Shown piece by piece: positions 34,018 to 45,299 of a stretch of DNA of 64,000 nucleotides (the stretch's first letter is position 1; every line of letters starts with the position of its first letter). The position numbers and the translations under genes were made by a program. This DNA comes from Anthopleura xanthogrammica. Lineage: Eukaryota; Cnidaria; Anthozoa; Actiniaria; Actiniidae. The stretch spans positions 8,833,708 through 8,897,707 of the forward strand of contig OZ025215.1 in assembly GCA_964019055.1 (NCBI GenBank), in the 5' to 3' direction. The notes under the pieces were generated by a model. It saw only the letters and a program-made list of their open reading frames with translations, did not search any database and was not told the DNA's origin.

Positions 34018-34339
34018 GTTTTTTGAAATAGCTGTATACCCTACATGTAGAAGTGATTTTCAATAGCCGCCAATGGCCAGTCCTTTTATGGTCAATAATC
34101 GATCGAGGCTTAAACAAAAGCCTTTTTTTAGGCCTGAAGTATACCATGATCATTATAGTTATAGTGCTTATTATAGTTTTCTTTGGTTTCAACCCCGGTT
34201 TGATTAAGTGCATCTTTTTTGTGATGATACTTCTTCTAATAATACTAATACTAAGGTGTTGCTCTAGCATTCGATGAAGACATGTTCGCTGCGCTCACTC
34301 GTGAGAGATCTTTTCGATAAAATCCGTATCTCCACGCGC

Positions 34340-36332
34340 TCAGATTCTATGGTATTCATTCCTTTCCCGTATTTTCTTATAACACTGTCTAATACCGAAA
34401 CCAAGAAGATGCCCAAGAATACCACCAATGGCCCCACCAATGAAACTACCAAGGGGACCCCCAAATAGCAAACCGACCACTGACCCTAAGGCGCCCAAAC
34501 CAAAACGGAAAACCCCTTTAGATACAATCCCCACAATTCTATCTCTAAGGAGCTCGTCATCCTCAATTGCCTTTGCCGCGAGCTCTTTTGTTTTCTTATG
34601 CGCTTTTATAATTTGATAAGAACATATGACTATCTCCAGTAGAAATCCAATAGGAAACTGACAATAAGCAGTTGCAGCATACGTTTCACTAAGCAACCCA
34701 ACCAATTCGTCTGAAGCGAGGGCAGCTACAGATCGCGAAGAGGCTAGTGCGACTAGTTGGGTAACACAGTCTTTGCCTCCAGCCACCAGCGAGTACAAAC
34801 CCTGTCTTGCCCACGTGTACCATCTTTTCACCTGCAGACTTACATTCAGCCCACACTTGCACCACCGTACAAACTGCTCACAGTTGTTATTTAGCGCGTC
34901 GAAGTATTGTTCGCTCTCTCTACTTTTAGCTCGTCTTATTACCTCATCGACGTCAAAACGCTCTAATTCTTCTGGCCAAATCTCCTTTTCAACCTAAAAA
35001 TGACAGTAGGATATTTCACGTGTTCCCCACTGATTTTATACCCCTGCTGTCGTAGTGCCGGAGAACACAGTTGATAATACGCCCGGGCCCCTTCTCCGGA
35101 ACTGAATCAGAAGAAACCGGCTACTAGATATGCAGGGCGAGTGGGGCAATAATTCCTTGTAGCTATAGCGAGCATCATGATTCACAAAAACACAAAAACA
35201 AGATTATTTTTGTGGTCCTTGACGGTTAATTTTTTTGACGCTTAACAGTTACACAGCACCCGAAATGATTCCCGACCCAAAATGATCCCCATCTTTGTGC
35301 CCGGAATGATCCTCAGGTAATAAGTGGAATGGGGGATTAAAAGAAGGAGGAATTTTAGATTTTGAATTTTCTACTCGTTCTCGACTCGGATGTTCTAAGC
35401 CTGAAACTTATAAAAGAGCTATAAAATATTTATGTTGAAAGATCAGTAGTCTTCTGTAAGAATACTTTTTATATTCCTGAATGCTAACTTTAAAGGTGAG
35501 ATTATGAAATAGAGTTCTCTTTTCTTTGATAAAACAAAATAACATAATTTTTCGATAGCGTCACAGTGAAGAAACTTTTAAAATAAGGCGTTTGTTATTA
35601 CTGATTTACATGACTGAGTCGGCGAGAGAAAACAAAAAAAAATTCGGTCTAGTTTCTAGTGGCGAGAGAAGACTTCAATTTTAAATATTATTTATTTATG
35701 ATGAGTCTGGACTTTGATATAAAATTTATCAGAAAAACAAACGCAAAGAGATTACTACGTTTCGACATTGTCCGATGTCATTATCAAGTGAGTTAACTTA
35801 GTAAAGCCGTTAATAAATACCTACGGTTCATTTTATTTATTTTTGATAAGAAAAACTAACCACACAAGGTATTGTACTTCACCATATACTCGTTCAAACA
35901 TTGAGAGAATCCGTGTCAAAGTTCCAAAAAAATTTATGTACTTACTTTTTTTCTCTCCAATTCTTCGTACGTGAATGTGTTAGATTTAATCTTACCGAGC
36001 CCAGTAAGATCCGAACTGCCAACGGCTCTCGAGTATCCAGTAGGGTTTGCGCTTAGTCCTCCACCTCCAGTATATTCTAATACCTCGATATTAACGACGC
36101 CTTCATCTGAATACTTGACTTCAGTACAGAGGAAATGGTGTTCATATCCGAACAAGAAGTTAGTGGAGCCTTTGCATACCAAGTGATCCCCTCTATTTAC
36201 ATTTTCTAGGTCGGAGGAAACAGACTCCCTTTCAAATTTGTCTTTTTGTTGAGCGAACAATTTGTTCTGATTTTTTTGAGATTCATTCTCCAATTTTTCC
36301 CACGAAATGGGATCTGTCATCGTAAAAGACAT
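34340..36332 (-). CDS. LRAT-domain protein G, NCEQF variant
   Basis: Exon 1 is 36332-35946 (129 codons, MSFTMTDP start) and exon 2 is 34993-34340 (217 codons), phase 0, 346 aa. It carries NRGDHL, YEHH (H65/H66) and NNNCEQF. The nucleophile-position C167 is kept, but the histidine two residues later, present in all other copies, is Q169. The tail is glycine-zipper-like (FGLGALGSVVGLLFGGPLGS, GGAIGGILGHLLG) and ends in a basic segment. It is most similar to gene E, including flanking and intronic sequence. The change may alter activity or be neutral; the reading frame is intact, which argues against a dead copy. Confidence 0.83.
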
Positions 36333-37052
36333 TGTAGTTCACAGCCTATTGTGTTTCACTTTGTAGCTGGTTTTGTCGTTCTGAATCAGCGAAGACTACA
36401 CTGCACTGATGGCAGAGCGACTTATGAATCAGTCTCTTCAGTGGTCTCAGTTGCACTGAGACTGTAACTCAGTTTTTCACTGCTCTTCAAATAAAGGGTC
36501 CAAGACGGAAGAAAGATTCTATAACATGAAACAATTGCATGGCTTACATTGTAGTGTTCAAAGAAGTAAGTGGACAGGCAATATCTAACTGATAAACTGC
36601 AAGCTTGCAATTTATTCTATTTTGTTATTTTTAGAAATGATATCATTCTTCAAGTTCTTGGAAATTAAATCGATCAGTGAATGAAAATAAATAAGGAAAA
36701 TAGTTTTTATTTAGCCGGTGACTATTAGTCACTATCACTCAACTGGAACAGCTTTAGTAACAATACACAAGGGAAATCAAATACTCAAGACAATAGAAAG
36801 ATAATACTTTATAGAGTGATTGCAATAAACCCGTTCAACAATTACTAGACTAATACACACTATTAATCACAAGTACTAGCTAATAGACTCTAAGTAGACT
36901 ACAAATAGTATTCTATTCTACAACGCTCTCAACCGCACTCATTGTCTTACAGGTATGGGGGAATCGATCGAGCGCGCTAGTAAAGGTGATGAACCTTTGT
37001 CGCTTGTCGTGTCGCACCACGAATTTCCAGCGACAGGGTGGGGGGGTGGGCC

Positions 37053-37230
37053 GTTGCCCCTTTGTGCTTGGGCGCTTGATCAATTTGAAGGCAGAGTGCA
37101 GTAGGAGGCAGCCTATTTATTACTAATATCCTCCTAAGGGATTCCTGGTCCCGCTGGAATGTTTCCCGGGTAGATTACGCAAGAGTACCTGTGGTATTTA
37201 ATGTCGCGCTTTGTTTCGAGCGTTGTGAAT
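37053..37230. repeat. 178-bp direct repeat, left (uninterrupted) copy
   Basis: Runs from GTTGCCCCTTTGTGC to GAGCGTTGTGAAT. The right copy is at 40446-40495 plus 43809-43936, split by the Harbinger insertion. One substitution is visible (CCCGGGTAG vs CCCAGGTAG). It could be LTR-like or a duplicated terminus. Confidence 0.8.
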
Positions 37231-37344
37231 ACCAATACAATAGCTGCTCATCAGTTCATGCAGCGTCCCTCTAGGGAAGGACTGATCGTGACACTAAAGT
37301 CACTGCGAGTTAAAAGCAAGTAATAAAATCGTGGAGGCATTCAT

Positions 37345-40105
37345 TACTGATCACGTAACGGACACTTGCCGAAGAATCACTTCACTAAATGAAAATTGCA
37401 TAACTTTGAGCTCTTCATACAAAATCATAACAACATTCCTTAGTGATGATCTAACGGACCCTTGCCGAAGAATCACTTCACTAAATGAAAATTGCATAAC
37501 TTTGAGCTCTACATACAAAATCATAACAACATTCCTTAGTGATGATCTAACGGACCCTTGCCGAAGAATCACTTCACTAAATGAAAATTGCATAACTTTG
37601 AGCTCTACGTACAAAATCATAACAACATTCCTTAGTGATCATCTAACGGACCCTTGCCGAAGAATCACTTCACTAAATGAAAATTGCATAACTTTGAGCT
37701 CTACATACAAAATCATCGAAGCATTCATTCATTAGTGATCATCTAACGGACTCTTGCCGAAGAATCACTTCACTAAATGAAAATTGCATAACTTTGAGCT
37801 CTACGTACAAAATCATAACAACATTCCTTAGTGATGATTTAACGGACTCTTGCCGAAGAATCACTTCACTAAATGAAAATTGCCTAACTTTGAGCTCTAC
37901 ATACAAATTATCGAAGCAATCATTCCTTAGTGATCATCTAACGGACTCTTGCCGAAGAATCACTTCACTAAATGAAAATTGCATAACTTTGAGCTCTACA
38001 TACAAATTATCGAAGCATTCATTCATTAGTGATCATCTAACGGACTCTTGCCGAAGATTTACTTCACTAAATGAAAATTGCATAACTTTGAGCTCTACGT
38101 ACAAAATCATAACAACATTCCTTAGTGATCATCTAACGGACCCTTGCCGAAGAATCACTTCACTAAATGAAAATTGCATAACTTTGAGCTCTACATACAA
38201 ATTATCGAAGCATTCATTCATTAGTGATCATCTAACGGACTCTTGCCGAAGATTTACTTCACTAAATGAAAATTGCATAACTTTGAGCTCTACGTACAAA
38301 ATCATAACAACATTCCTTAGTGATCATCTAACGGACCCTTGCCGAAGAATCACTTCACTAAATGAAAATTGCATAACTTTGAGCTCTACGTACAAAATCA
38401 TAACAACATTCCTTAGTGATCATCTAACGGACCCTTGCCGAAGAATCACTTCACTAAATGAAAATTGCATAACTTTGAGCTCTACATACAAATTATCGAA
38501 GCATTCATTCATTAGTGATCATCTAACGGACTCTTGCCGAAGATTTACTTCACTAAATGAAAATTGCATAACTTTGAGCTCTACGTACAAAATCATAACA
38601 ACATTCCTTAGTGATGATCTAACGGACCCTTGCCGAAGAATCACTTCACTAAATGAAAATTGCATAACTTTGAGCTCTACGTACAAAATCATAACAACAT
38701 TCCTTAGTGATCATCTAACGGACCCTTGCCGAAGAATCACTTCACTAAATGAAAATTGCATAACTTTGAGCTCTTCATACAAAATCATCAAGGCATTCAT
38801 TAGTGATCATCTAACGGACACTTGCCGAAGAATCACTTCACTAAATGAAAATTGCATAACTTTGAGCTCTTCATACAAAATCATCAAGGCATTCATTAGT
38901 GATCATCTAACGGACACTTGCCGAAGAATCACTTCACTAAATGAAAATTGCATAACTTTGAGCTCTACGTACAAAATCATAACAACATTCCTTAGTGATG
39001 ATCTAACGGACCCTTGCCGAAGAATCACTTCACTAAATGAAAATTGCATAACTTTGAGCTCTTCATACAAAATCATCAAGGCATTCATTAGTGATCATCT
39101 AACGGACCCTTGCCGAAGAATCACTTCACTAAATGAAAATTGCATAACTTTGAGCTCTTCATACAAAATCATCAAGGCATTCATTAGTGATGATCTAACG
39201 GACCCTTGCCGAAGAATCACTTCACTAAATGAAAATTGCATAACTTTGAACTCTACGTACAAAATCATAGAAACATTCATTAGTGATGATCTAACGGACT
39301 CTTGCCGAAGAATCACTTCACTAAATGAAAATTGCATAACTTTGAACTCTACGTACAAAATCATAGAAACATTCATTAGTGATGATCTAACGGACTCTTG
39401 CCGAAGAATCACTTCACTAAATGAAAATTGCATAACTTTGAGCTCTACGTACAAAATCATAACAACATTCCTTAGTGATCATCTAACGGACTCTTGCCGA
39501 AGAATCACTTCACTAAATGAAAATTGCATAGCTTTGAGCTCTTCATACAAAATCATCAAAGCATTCACAAGTGATCATCTAACGGACCCTTGCCGAAGAA
39601 TCACTTCACCAAATGAAAATTGCATAACTTTGAGCTCTACATACAAATTATCGAAGCATTCATTCATTAGTGATCATCTAACGGACTCTTGCCGAAGATT
39701 CACTTCACTAAATGAAAATTGCATAACTTTGAGCATTACGTACAAAATCATAGGAACATTCCTTAGTGATCATCTAACGGACCCTTGCCGAAGAATCACT
39801 TCACTAAATGAAAATTGCATAACTTTGAGCTCTACATACAAAATCATAACAACATTCCTTAGTGATGATCTAACGGACCCTTGCCGAAGAATCACTTCAC
39901 TAAATGAAAATTGCATAACTTTGAGCTCTACATACAAATTATCGAAGCATTCATTCATTAGTGATCATCTAACGGACTCTTGCCGAAGATTCACTTCACT
40001 AAATGAAAATTGCATAACTTTGAGCATTACGTACAAAATCATAGGAACATTCCTTAGTGATCATCTAACGGACCCTTGCCGAAGAATCACTTCACTAAAT
40101 GAACA
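37345..40105. repeat. 96/99-bp satellite, about 28 units
   Basis: The unit contains TAACGGACCCTTGCCGAAGA, ATCACTTCACTAAATGAAAA, TTGCATAACTTTGAGCTCTA and a variable ACATACAAAATCAT..CATTCCTTAGT end. Units are 96 bp, or 99 bp in the ACAAATTATCGAAG type. Both are multiples of three, so a 773-codon stop-free frame exists; one 100-bp unit near 37690-37735 shifts the frame. Several variant types alternate, pointing to higher-order amplification. I do not regard it as a gene. Confidence 0.93.
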
Positions 40106-40235
40106 TTCTGCATAGCTAGCGAGTACCCGGCAAAAGCGACCCTTTTACCAGAAAAGAATCTCACGCCATTTTGCGTTAAATCATACTCACGATACGGTAA
40201 TATAGTGAAGTTAGCGATCAAAAAGAGTAAATTAC

Positions 40236-40400
40236 CTCTAAGTCTTCGAGTGGCTGTTCCGGGATAGGAGGGTCAGGGACAGCACCAGCAGGGTGAGGAA
40301 CAGGAGCAACAGCGGGGCCAACTGCAGCCGGAGCAGGAGCAGGAATAGGTGCGGCAGCCGCCGGAGGAACTTGAGGAACTTGAAGTTGATTTTGAGCCAT
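40236..40400 (-). CDS. Pro/Ala-rich first exon, probable transposon remnant
   Basis: ATG at 40400, 55 codons, then a GAG|GTAATT donor. The peptide begins MAQNQLQVPQVPP and is dominated by A and P, ending PLEDLE. It lies between the 96-bp satellite and the right direct repeat, so it is probably the first exon of the host element whose remaining coding part was replaced by the satellite. No domain is recognised and no downstream exon is seen. Confidence 0.35.
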
Positions 40401-40870
40401 ATTCTTATCACCTATCGTCGCTGGAAATTCGTGGACTAAACCAAAGTTGCCCCTTTGTGCTTGGGCGCTTGATCAATTTGAAGGCAGAGTGCAGTAGAGA
40501 TCTTTCACATAACTTCAACTACTTATGATAATTAATCACTATAGTAGAAACAGCGACTAAATATGCAAATAAGTTTCTACACGCACGGGTGACTAATTGC
40601 GCTGTCTTTTTCAGTCATTCTTGTGCACAAAATGCAGGCAAAAGTCATAGAGGACAATAGAGTGCAGCCAATAAACACATGGGGTGATCGAAAAGTGTTG
40701 GAGTGGGGGCAATCCTCGAAATTTTAGTGAGCTTTATGGAGAAAACATGAAAAACTTTGCCTGCCTATCAAAGAGTGCCGCCCCCCCTCTTATAGGTACA
40801 TTGAATACAATGTACCTACAGCTAATGAAGGAGTCAAATTTTGTTAAATCTCAATCTTTATTTACTTTTT

Positions 40871-41661
40871 TCAATCTGTTTCGTCTCCACTTTTAAATTT
40901 ATCTAAAAATTTGTCAATTCTTCCCATCATTTTCATTGCCTTATCACACATTTCGGTGTGCGCCTTGTTTGCAGCCATTGAATTTCCTTTAGATTTCTTC
41001 CTCTTCTTACACTTTCCCACTGTGGCACCCTGTGACGAGGCTGGCTCCTTAACGGCAGAGTTGGTTTGAACTGTGCTTTCTTCTTCCTCCTCTTCCTCAG
41101 AATCATCGTCATTCAGATTTGCAGCGAAATTCAACTTTGCCTTTGCTCTTTCTTCAGGACTGCTTTTCGTTGAATATCTTGTCTTTGCTTCTAAGATGGT
41201 CTGGGACATGCGGACTGACTGTTGTGTAGCGGATGTGTGCTCCTGTTGTTTTGCAACTCTCTGAGCCTCAGCGACATTTTGGCTTACAATTCGGCGAATC
41301 CTTTTTATGATAGCTTCTCGTGCTGTATTTGAATAATACTTTTTTAAATTTGAGCTTCTATTACCACGAATAGGTTGATCATTAATGCGCTGCTTGACGT
41401 GTTTGAGTATTTCGTCCCACCCTGAAAATATTGAGTAAGTCTCGAGTACAATTGCTTTTTCTTCTTCTGAAATTGGAAGACGGCTAGATTTCTTGGCTGA
41501 AGCAACTGCATAAGAGAAAACAAGACGATATTTAATTATCCAACGACCATAGATAACATTGTATAGTAACAAAGGTCTCAAAACGTACCCGAAATTTGAC
41601 CCACTGATGGTTGATGTTGGTCTGTTTCAAGTTCTTCGAATGGTCGCCAGAATTGTGCCAT
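40871..41661 (-). CDS. Harbinger accessory Myb/SANT-like DNA-binding protein
   Basis: Exon 1 is 41661-41589 (ATG at 41661, MAQFWRPFEELE...) and exon 2 is 41505-40871. The 83-bp intron has a GTACGT donor and a TGCAG acceptor, joined in phase 1 so that the reading continues ISVASAKKSSRLP. About 235 aa. The N-terminal part has the helical pattern of a Myb/SANT-like domain (EEEKAIVLETYSIFSGWDEI, RSSNLKKYYSNTAREAI), followed by an acidic DDDSEEEEEEE run, a basic KCKKRKKSKG signal and a C-terminal helix. In known Harbinger elements such a protein carries the transposase into the nucleus and to the ends. It is transcribed away from the transposase gene. Confidence 0.85.
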
Positions 41662-42183
41662 TTTACTATCTGAAAAGGCTTGAATGAATGGTTATGGACT
41701 CTACCTTTATAGCAATACTTAACAAAAGGCAAACTTTCGTCTATTAACAAAAGAAGCTTGTTGGAATGATGACTCTATCTTTATTTTAACAAACTTAGGC
41801 CTAACGAATTTCAACTCTTCTCGAAAAAGGGGAGGTTCAAACTTTGCAAATAAAATAAACATTTCGGATGAAAAAAGGAAAGAACAATAGTCTTTTCTTC
41901 TGGTGCGAAGTCCAGTTACGTAATACCATTTATTTTATAGGCATTACAGTGAACGCAATTAAAGCGTTTCCTATTGTCTAATTGCTACTATTTTGCACAA
42001 TTTACCTAAGTCAATTTCACGGTTTAAGTGCGATCACCATACTGCATGCATGAGCTGGAACAAAAATGAATTGCTTTTAGTTGGATATCTATTCATCATT
42101 TATTTTCATGCACATTTTTTATGCTGTTGTTTTTTTGTCCCCTTTGGGGACAAATTAATACTATCCATTAATTAAACCTGTCA

Positions 42184-42193
42184 TATATAAAAA
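42184..42193 (+). promoter_or_regulatory. TATA box of the Harbinger transposase gene
   Basis: TATATAAAAA lies 17 bp before the first ATG (42210). With usual TATA-to-start spacing, transcription would begin near or after that ATG, so the in-frame ATG at 42237 may be the real start. Confidence 0.55.
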
Positions 42194-42209
42194 GGCCATA
42201 CATGGAAAT

Positions 42210-43361
42210 ATGAATATTCCTGCGCGATATTACAATATGCCGATTCCCGTTCATCAGTTCGTGGCTGTAATTGGAGCTTTCCTAACGTTGTTGGTGCAGC
42301 TTTCTCCACCACCTGCTAACAATTTCAACCAACTGCAGAACTTCATACGGATGTTGGTTTCCATTATAATGCTGCTATCATCGCTTCCAAATGCTCCTCC
42401 ATTGATCGGCCGCATTATGCAACGTCTTGATCCAGGATTCGGTGGCTTCCAGTTTCAAGGAAAAAATGTTTTTGATGATATGAAAAACCAAAGGTACCTA
42501 TTTTGGTTAAACACCGGAGAGCTTCCCGAAACTATGCTGGACATATTCACCAAGGTCTCTGCAAACATGTCTCGTTTAAACAGGAGGGGAGGGCAAAGAC
42601 AAAGGAAAAAGGATTCCAAGCTTAACAACCTAAACAAAGTTTTACTGACCTTTGTTTGGCTTAGAAAATATCCTTGTGTGGACACTCTTGCATTATGGTT
42701 TGATGTGAGTCCATCTACAGTTACAAGTATAATCCATAGTGTAATCCCAATTTTATGGCGATATTTTCACAATCAAGTATCATGGCCAAGTTTGGCAGAG
42801 TGGAACGCTTTGCGGGGAAACTGGCGTTCTTTTCCTGATGCTGTTGGGTGCATCGATGGTACGCCACATGAAATTTACAGACCTGAAGCCGAACCCCAGC
42901 AAGACTTTTTCAGTGGTCACCGTCATTACCATCTCATGAACACCCAGCTTATCGTAGATAATCTTGGTAACATTGTTTTCCTACAGGCTGGTTTCCTTGG
43001 TTCAATTAATGATGCTGGCAATTATAACTTAATGGAGAGAATTGGACCAGGAACGAATTATGATATGCCCCGCGGTGCTGTGATTTTGGCAGACAAGGGA
43101 TATGGAGACATTCCTCCATTGTTAACACCTTTTCGTGCAGTTCAGATTAGACGCCTCCCAAGGAACCAACAACGATTAGCACGAAGATTCAATCATCGAC
43201 TTTCTAGATGTCGCATTATTGTTGAACACACATTCAAACATGTAAAAACATATCGTTCTATAGGAAGCGTATGGCGCCATCCAAGATGGTTTCAGCCAGT
43301 TGTTTTCGAGCTGTGTACATTCATAGCTCAAAGGCATGTTGTACTTTTTGATGATCTTTAA
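42210..43361 (+). CDS. PIF/Harbinger transposase (HARBI1-like, DDE_4)
   Basis: 383 aa without introns. A helix-turn-helix region (LRKYPCVDTLALWFDVSPST) precedes the DDE nuclease core. GCIDGTPHEI carries the first aspartate, GFLGSINDAGNY the second with the superfamily's characteristic spacing, ILADKGYGD an added conserved site, and RCRIIVEHTFKHVK the glutamate. The ending (QRHVVLFDDL) is typical of HARBI1 relatives. It cuts and joins the element ends in the nucleus, working with the Myb-like protein encoded on the opposite strand. AATAAA-type sequence follows at 43449. No lesion is visible. The start may be 42210 or 42237. Confidence 0.95.
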   Translation: MNIPARYYNMPIPVHQFVAVIGAFLTLLVQLSPPPANNFNQLQNFIRMLVSIIMLLSSLPNAPPLIGRIMQRLDPGFGGFQFQGKNVFDDMKNQRYLFWLNTGELPETMLDIFTKVSANMSRLNRRGGQRQRKKDSKLNNLNKVLLTFVWLRKYPCVDTLALWFDVSPSTVTSIIHSVIPILWRYFHNQVSWPSLAEWNALRGNWRSFPDAVGCIDGTPHEIYRPEAEPQQDFFSGHRHYHLMNTQLIVDNLGNIVFLQAGFLGSINDAGNYNLMERIGPGTNYDMPRGAVILADKGYGDIPPLLTPFRAVQIRRLPRNQQRLARRFNHRLSRCRIIVEHTFKHVKTYRSIGSVWRHPRWFQPVVFELCTFIAQRHVVLFDDL

Positions 43362-44538
43362 TGAAAAAAGTCGGATATCTCATACATGAGAAATATGAAT
43401 TCGTATATATTGCAAAAACGTGGCTAGTATCCAAAAATCATAACACAAATAAATAAAGCAAAAATAAATAAATACTTTTGCATCTGGTATAAGCTGTGTG
43501 GTATTTTATTGTATTGTACAAGGGCAAATCGTCTCACATTTTAAACAATCCAATTATCTAACGCACGAGAAGACGGACTAACAAAAAGCTTCATGAAAAC
43601 GTCGTTTACAATTGAAAGAAACAGCAATACAGATAAAATTCCCGAGAAAATGAGCAATTATAATTCTACTCGCCTGCAAAGAATGACTGAAAAAGACAGC
43701 GCAATTAGTCACCCTTGCGTGTAGAAACTTATTTGCATATTTAGTCGCTGTTTCTACTATAGTGATTAATTATCATAAGTAGTTGAAGTTATGTGAAAGA
43801 TCTCTAGTAGGAGGCAGCCTATTTATTACTAATATCCTCCTAAGGGATTCCTGGTCCCGCTGGAATGTTTCCCAGGTAGATTACGCAAGAGTACCTGTGG
43901 TATTTAATGTCGCGCTTTGTTTCGAGCGTTGTGAATAGTCTAACTAAAACAAAAATTATTAAACAGACAACAAATGAATGTAGTCTATACATGTTTATTG
44001 ACATTTATATGTATTTCAATTTTTAAGTCGGATAACTGGAAAGATTGTAGAAGGCAAAACGGCAAAGCTTTAATTCAATCTTTTACACGGAATGAATTAC
44101 TTATTTACAGTTTAAAATTTGTAAAGCAAATGACTCGTAGTAAAAATATTGTTTTTCAGTAGAATGAGACCGTTATTTCGTCTTGCTAAATTTAACCAAT
44201 AAAGTTGTAGTCTTCACACATGAGCTAGTTACACTAGGCTAATGCACACTAATAAACGCTAGCAGATAGTCGTAGACTTTGACTAACAGATTTTGTTGAA
44301 CGGGTTTATTGTAATCACTCTAATATAATACTAATAGATCTAGAAAGATAATGCTTTATTTAATATTTAATACTTTATTGTTTCGACATAAAAAAATCAT
44401 TGCATTTCATTAGAGGGGTTTTCACAAACCCGTGAAATATTTAGTACTATTACACTGGTCTGATTCTTTTGTTTCTATTGTTTGAATCGGACTATTACTG
44501 CACTCTAATAAGCTGTTCCAGTTGAGTGATGGTGGCTA

Positions 44539-44904
44539 CCCGGGGGGGAGACTCGGAGGTCGAAGGGACGGGGATGCTCGCAGTCCCTTTTAGGGGTTGA
44601 AATCGAGGTTTCGGTCCCGCTTAGGGTGTTATGAACGAGAATGCCCACCAGCTGAGTTTTGTGGTCCCTTTTAGGGGTTTTAAAATAAACAGCAACTCAT
44701 ACGAGCAGAAGGCGTTTGATGTTAATAAATTAAATCGAGAAACCCAGCCTTGGATACGTTTTTGCTTGGTCCCTCTTAGGGGTAGAATTTTATCCCTGTC
44801 ACGCCCATAAACTGACAACACAGGTCCCTTTTAGGGTCCATTTTTAAGATTTTCGGCGAGCATCCCCACCCTCTTTCAATAGGGAGTCCCCCCCCCCCCC
44901 CGGG
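44539..44904. mobile_element. CCCGGG-ended MITE with 8-bp target duplication (second copy)
   Basis: Flanked by GGTGGCTA (44531-44538, 44905-44912). It starts CCCGGGGGGGAGACTC and ends GACTCCC..CCCGGG inverted. A GGGGATGCTCGC / GCGAGCATCCCC pair sits inside the ends and about five GGTCCCTTTTAGGGG-like units lie in the core. Same plan as 4275-4556. It splits the right end of the composite element. Confidence 0.7.
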
Positions 44905-45299
44905 GGTGGCTAATAGTCACTAAATAAAAACTATTTATAATAGGTAGTAACTATTTAGATTTTATTTCATGGACATAGTGTAAGCACTCTAAAGCAAGAA
45001 ATGTTCGGTAGCCCCCCTTTATTTGCAAACCTAAATGTATTTGGGGCCCCCAGAATTGCAAAGTACTTAGTTCACAAAAAAATATTAGGTAACAGCACGG
45101 GTGCCAGAGTCGCCTCCTCGTTTGGATTAAAACTAACGCTTTATTTTGTTTCCAACGGTCGAATAAATCTGCTTTGGTACGGCTGACCTTTAGTAGTGAA
45201 TAAACATCTAGCTCCGATTTCAATCTCGTGATGTTTGTCTGTTTAATATTAAAAAACCGATCGTGGGTCACTCGGAATTAATCGGTAACGTACTTCACA

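Larger units (their letters stand above)
40496..43805. mobile_element. Complete PIF/Harbinger DNA transposon, 3310 bp
   Basis: Terminal inverted repeats of 127 bp (40496-40622 and 43679-43805) start AGAGATCTTTCAC and differ at one visible position. AGT is duplicated on each side (40493-40495, 43806-43808). The intact relative of the insertion site is present in the window at about 37090-37105 (GTGCAGTAGGAGG). It encodes the two proteins typical of the superfamily, divergently transcribed from a shared central region (41662-42209). Intact frames and near-identical ends suggest recent mobility. Confidence 0.93.
36700..44936. mobile_element. Composite inverted-repeat element with nested insertions
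   Basis: The left end TAGTTTTTATTTAG..TGACTATTAG and CACTCAACTGGAACAGCTT (36700-36754) is inverted at the right end, where it is split by the 366-bp MITE (44510-44538 and 44913-44936). Further in, TAGAGTGATTGCAATAAACC at 36825 has its inverse at about 44300-44322. Inside lie 178-bp direct repeats, a 96-bp satellite, a short coding exon and a Harbinger element. Removing the satellite and both insertions leaves about 1.8 kb. The superfamily is unknown. Confidence 0.55.

Noticed and set aside
37053..43936. LTR retrotransposon from the 178-bp direct repeats
   Set aside because: No primer-binding site, gag, protease or reverse transcriptase is seen between them, and the pair lies inside inverted terminal repeats.
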